Positions 14,087 through 17,103 of a stretch of DNA of 17,103 bases are shown piece after piece; position 1 is the stretch's first letter, and every line of letters starts with the position of its first letter. The stretch is from contig DPRS01000031.1 of assembly GCA_003537575.1 (NCBI GenBank), positions 1 to 17,103 of the forward strand, written 5' to 3'. A model generated the notes under the pieces. It did no database searches. It saw only the letters and a list, made by a program, of their open reading frames with translations, and was not told where the DNA came from. Position numbers and translations under genes: made by a program. This stretch comes from Oxalobacteraceae bacterium. GTDB taxonomy: Bacteria > Pseudomonadota > Gammaproteobacteria > Burkholderiales > Burkholderiaceae_D.

Positions 14087-15778
14087 ATGAAGATCGATAA
14101 TCTGAAAATAGGCGTCAGGCTGGGCTTGGGCTTCGGCCTTGTGCTGGTGTTGATGATCGGTCTGGCATTGGTCGGCTTGTCGCGCATGGCAATGATCGAG
14201 CGTAGCCTTGACGGCATTGTCAACAACAACAATCTCCAGATCAAGTCCATCACTGAAATGCGGCAGGCGGTAATGTCTATCGGCCTGGCGACGCGCAATA
14301 TGGCGCTGACCACGGATGCTGAGCAGAAAGAAAAGGAAAGCGACCGCATTGTCGACGACAGGGATGAATACGATTCCTATGTCGAAACAATAACTCCGCT
14401 TGTTACCTCGGAAAACGGCCAGGCTGTGCTCGCCAAGATCGCGGCTACCAGGAGCGCTACGGATCCGCTGACCGATAAGGTCGTGGCGTTGTTGCAGGAG
14501 GATCGACAGAGTGAGGCGATTGCCGTTCTCGTTAATGAGGTCTGGCCGAATCAGCGGAAATGGATCGGCGCCCTTGACGAAATGGTGAGGCTGCAGGAAA
14601 AACAGGCAGACCAGGCCGTCGCGGCGGCGCAGGCATCTTACCGGAGCGCGCTATTGCTGACCCTGGTGATTACCGGTGTCGCGCTGGTGCTGGGAGTGGT
14701 GGCTGCCTGGGCGGTGTCCCGCAGCATTACGAAGCCGCTGCATGAAGCCGTGGCGCTCGCCCGCCGCGTCGCGCAAGGCGATCTTACCGGCGATGTGCTG
14801 GTGACATCGCGCGACGAGGCCGGCCAGTTGATGCAGGCGCTGAAAGAGATGCATGACAGCCTGGTGCGCATCGTTTCGCAGGTGCGTTCCGGGACCGAGA
14901 CGATCGCCACCGCGTCCAGTCAAATTGCGGCAGGCAACATGGATCTGTCGGCACGTACCGAAGCGCAGGCCGGCTCACTGGAAGAAACCGCGTCGTCGAT
15001 GGAGCAGCTGACAGGCACGGTCAAGCAGAATGCCGATCACGCCCATCAGGCCAACAAGCTCGCTAAATCGGCCTCCGAAGTGGCTGTCAAGGGTGGCATG
15101 GTGGTCAGCCAGGTGGTCGAAACCATGGGTTCGATCGACGCTTCGGCCAAGCGGATTGCGCATATTACCGAGATCATCGACGGCCTCGCGTTCCAGACCA
15201 ATATCCTGGCCCTGAATGCGGCGGTGGAAGCGGCGCGCGCGGGCGAACAGGGCAGGGGCTTTGCCGTGGTTGCCGGTGAAGTGCGCAGCCTGGCGCAGCG
15301 CTCGGCCGGTGCAGCCAAGGAAATCAAGACATTGATCGAAGATTCGGTGGAGAAAGTCGTTGCCGGCACCAAACAGGCCGACCAGGCGGGGGCGACGATG
15401 CAGGAGATCGTCGCCAGCGTCAAGCGGGTCGCCGACATCCTGGATGAGATTTCTTCTGCCAGCGAGGAACAGACTGCCGGCATCGAGCAGGTCAATCAGG
15501 CCATCACTCAGATGGATCAAGGGACGCAGCAAAATGCGGCACTGGTGGAGGAAGCCGCTGCCGCTGCCGGATCGCTGCAGGATCAGGCATCCAACCTGGC
15601 GCGTGTGGTGAACGTATTCAAGCTGGACGGCATGCATAGGCTGGCACCGGTGGCTGTACATCAGATCGCCGATGCAAAGCCTGCTGTCGTCATCGACAAG
15701 CCTCTTCTCAAGTCCAGGCCTGTCGCCGCGGCCGTACGGCCCAGGCTGGCGGCGGCGCGCACCGGGACGGAGGGCTGA
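14087..15778 (+). CDS. Methyl-accepting chemotaxis protein (4-helix-bundle sensor)
   Basis: The 563-aa transmembrane chemoreceptor has TM1 at about 12-32, a periplasmic four-helix-bundle-like domain (33-187), TM2 at about 188-211, HAMP at about 212-264, and a long cytoplasmic coiled coil. The signalling tip (about 364-402: DGLAFQTNILALNAAVEAAR, then GEQGRGFAVVAGEVRSLAQR) contacts CheA and CheW. Glu/Gln-rich methylation helices include about 297-316 and 459-500. There is no C-terminal NWETF-type CheR pentapeptide; the last about 45 residues are basic, rich in Ala, Pro and Arg. The ORF can be read from TTG at 14033, but ATG at 14087 has AGGGGA ten bases upstream and places the signal anchor at the N-terminus, so I chose it. 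The ligand is unknown. No che genes are nearby, so it is an orphan receptor. Confidence 0.93.
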   Translation: MKIDNLKIGVRLGLGFGLVLVLMIGLALVGLSRMAMIERSLDGIVNNNNLQIKSITEMRQAVMSIGLATRNMALTTDAEQKEKESDRIVDDRDEYDSYVETITPLVTSENGQAVLAKIAATRSATDPLTDKVVALLQEDRQSEAIAVLVNEVWPNQRKWIGALDEMVRLQEKQADQAVAAAQASYRSALLLTLVITGVALVLGVVAAWAVSRSITKPLHEAVALARRVAQGDLTGDVLVTSRDEAGQLMQALKEMHDSLVRIVSQVRSGTETIATASSQIAAGNMDLSARTEAQAGSLEETASSMEQLTGTVKQNADHAHQANKLAKSASEVAVKGGMVVSQVVETMGSIDASAKRIAHITEIIDGLAFQTNILALNAAVEAARAGEQGRGFAVVAGEVRSLAQRSAGAAKEIKTLIEDSVEKVVAGTKQADQAGATMQEIVASVKRVADILDEISSASEEQTAGIEQVNQAITQMDQGTQQNAALVEEAAAAAGSLQDQASNLARVVNVFKLDGMHRLAPVAVHQIADAKPAVVIDKPLLKSRPVAAAVRPRLAAARTGTEG

Positions 15779-15804
15779 GGGGAAGAATTGCGGATGGCGC
15801 CGGG

Positions 15805-16263
15805 TTACTGAATGGCGGTATGGGATTCGATCGCATCATGCAGGGCGCTGACGATATGCTGTGTGTTGCCTTGCAGGATGCGATCAAGCAGCGGATACAG
15901 CATGTCCTCTTCCTTCATTGTGTGCTGCTGCATCAGGATCGTGAAGGTTTCCGCGTGCATAATGAGATCGCAATGGTCCTGGCGGCATAGTGCATCTTCC
16001 ATGCGGGCGACGATGCCTTTGATGCGCTGGTGTTCCATGCGCAGCATTGCAATCGGAGTGGCGGCATCGGGAAGGGCTTTTTCGAATGCAGGAAACACCA
16101 CCGATTCTTCGCTGTCGAGGTGCCCCAGCATGGCTTCGGTGAAGCGTTGAAAGGCAAGTTCTGCCTGCAGCCAATCCTTCTGCGCAATCGCGGTTTCGAC
16201 GTGCATGAAAAGCTCGTCGCAGCGCTTGTGATCGTGCATCAGATAGTTGCAGATGGTTTGCAT
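15805..16263 (-). CDS. Hemerythrin HHE cation-binding domain protein
   Basis: The 152-aa protein is a single four-helix hemerythrin-like domain that binds a non-haem di-iron centre. Candidate ligands are His12, His48 and Glu52 (HLDSE), His78 (MEHQ), His114 and Glu118 (HTMKEED). Such proteins sense or store oxygen, or respond to nitric oxide, peroxide or iron. It has no signal peptide, so it is cytoplasmic. A GAGG ribosome binding site lies about seven bases before the ATG. It is convergent with the chemotaxis gene, only 26 bases apart with no visible terminator, and divergent from the triheme cytochrome (150 bp apart). This context suggests redox or oxygen response (inference). Confidence 0.9.
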   Translation of the reverse strand: MQTICNYLMHDHKRCDELFMHVETAIAQKDWLQAELAFQRFTEAMLGHLDSEESVVFPAFEKALPDAATPIAMLRMEHQRIKGIVARMEDALCRQDHCDLIMHAETFTILMQQHTMKEEDMLYPLLDRILQGNTQHIVSALHDAIESHTAIQ

Positions 16264-16413
16264 GATTAGCCTCTTTCAATCGATGCCATATTGTCATTCT
16301 TCTGGCGCTGTATATTCCTTGACCCGAATTAAGGATTTTTGAACGAATCTAAGGTGCTTCAAGGCACTGCCTGTAGGCAGCTCACCAGGGAGTAGCGAGC
16401 AGGGGAAACCCAA

Positions 16414-17019
16414 TTGTGTGACAAACATTCATTCTTTATCGTGAAGCTTCGATACTTTGTTTTATCGTTTTTTCTTACTTGCGCCGCGGCGGCTGACGTA
16501 GGGCTGGTCATGCACGCGCATGCAGGGGAGCCGGCCGCCGCGGAACGCGCAGCTGCAATAACGTCACAAGAGCAGCTGGACCCCAGCAGTTTTTATGACA
16601 CGGCCAATCCGATGCTTCGCATGCTGCAACAAGCGGCCGATGCATTGGCCGATCTGCCGCGCGATAAAACCGGCCGTGTGGACTGGATGCGAGCGCTACG
16701 CAGCGGCATCATTTCTCCGCGCTCCGATCTTCAGGGGAACAAGCCGATGGAAGTATTGGACCTTGATGTCATTCTGAAGAATACCAAGGAAATGCCTTAT
16801 GTAAAGTTTCCGCATAATTCGCATACCGAATGGCTTGCATGCAGTAACTGTCATGACAAATTATTTGTGGCGAAAGCTGGCGCCAATCCGATCAGCATGG
16901 ACAAGATATTCCGGGGCCAGTATTGCGGCACCTGCCATGACCGGGTGGCATTCATTACGCATTTTTCCTGCGAACGCTGTCATAGCGTGCCGCACGGAAA
17001 AATTAAGGCCTGGTGGTGA
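16414..17019 (+). CDS. Exported triheme c7-type cytochrome
   Basis: The 201-aa secreted cytochrome has three CxxCH haem-binding motifs: CSNCH (143-147), CGTCH (171-175) and CERCH (186-190). The block PYVKFPHNSHTEWLACSNCHDKLF (begins 128) with His134 and His137 as likely sixth ligands is the hallmark of the c7-type triheme domain first grouped from metal-reducing bacteria. An N-terminal basic-hydrophobic signal peptide (about 11-37, ending in AHA-G) sends it to the periplasm. Residues 50-125 form a non-haem linker with no recognised domain. The start is TTG at 16414, with AGGGGA seven bases upstream; an in-frame GTG at 16441 is the alternative and still keeps the signal peptide. Role: electron carrier in periplasmic or outer-membrane electron transfer; the partner is unknown and may lie beyond the right edge. 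Confidence 0.9.
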   Translation: MCDKHSFFIVKLRYFVLSFFLTCAAAADVGLVMHAHAGEPAAAERAAAITSQEQLDPSSFYDTANPMLRMLQQAADALADLPRDKTGRVDWMRALRSGIISPRSDLQGNKPMEVLDLDVILKNTKEMPYVKFPHNSHTEWLACSNCHDKLFVAKAGANPISMDKIFRGQYCGTCHDRVAFITHFSCERCHSVPHGKIKAWW

Positions 17020-17070
17020 GATGTTGACATTTCATCAAATGAATTTGCTGTTTGTCACGATTGCCGGAAG

Positions 17071-17103
17071 CTGGGAACTGGAAATTGGGAATTGGGAATT
17101 GGG
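17071..17103 (+). repeat. Heptamer tandem repeat, continues past the window
   Basis: Period-7 units CTGGGAA, CTGGAAA, TTGGGAA, TTGGGAA and TTGGG follow one another up to the last base. The copies become more exact toward the window edge, so the array probably continues. It starts 52 bases after the cytochrome stop. Confidence 0.8.

Overview
The window looks like a chromosomal segment of a betaproteobacterium in the order Burkholderiales, most likely near Oxalobacteraceae. This is inferred from the GC-rich coding sequence, the style of the RelA and tRNA-Val genes, and the gene content, which centres on polyhydroxybutyrate (PHB) and ketone-body metabolism. No marker here fixes the genus. Genes are densely packed on both strands up to the tRNA gene near 13.5 kb. 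There is then about 550 bp without a gene, followed by a short sensory/redox segment.

Layout. Bases 1-792 (minus) hold the N-terminal part of an electron-transfer-flavoprotein:ubiquinone oxidoreductase. Divergent from it are a short-chain dehydrogenase (936-1712) and a hot-dog thioesterase (1757-2164). A PAS-LuxR regulator (2173-2736, minus) lies convergent to the thioesterase and divergent from the scoA-scoB pair (2935-4302), a succinyl-CoA:3-ketoacid CoA-transferase that ends in a strong terminator. A minus-strand trio follows: a protein of unknown family (6693-7325), an alpha/beta hydrolase with a basic tail (5609-6631) and a ketosynthase-III-like protein (4476-5474). Two paralogous plus-strand alpha/beta hydrolases (7558-8397 and 9388-10260) flank the minus-strand 3-hydroxybutyrate dehydrogenase hbdH (8467-9261). 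Then come relA (10319-12577), a hydroxypyruvate-isomerase-family gene (12615-13427) and tRNA-Val(GAC) (13460-13536). The right end carries a methyl-accepting chemotaxis protein (14087-15778), a hemerythrin-domain protein (15805-16263, minus) and an exported triheme c7-type cytochrome (16414-17019). A heptamer tandem repeat runs off the window edge.

How the genes may work together. HbdH oxidises (R)-3-hydroxybutyrate to acetoacetate and ScoAB activates acetoacetate to acetoacetyl-CoA, so the core of the window fits mobilisation of PHB-derived 3-hydroxybutyrate. The two paralogous hydrolases beside hbdH are candidates for 3-hydroxybutyrate-oligomer hydrolysis (inference). The ETF:ubiquinone oxidoreductase would pass electrons from acyl-CoA oxidation to the quinone pool. 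RelA lies only 58 bp after one hydrolase on the same strand, which places starvation signalling next to storage-carbon use.

The most unusual item is the ketosynthase-III-like protein. It keeps the nucleophilic cysteine, but the positions of the FabH catalytic histidine and asparagine are Thr and Tyr. With its hydrolase and unknown partner it is the best candidate for an undescribed acyl-transfer system in this window.
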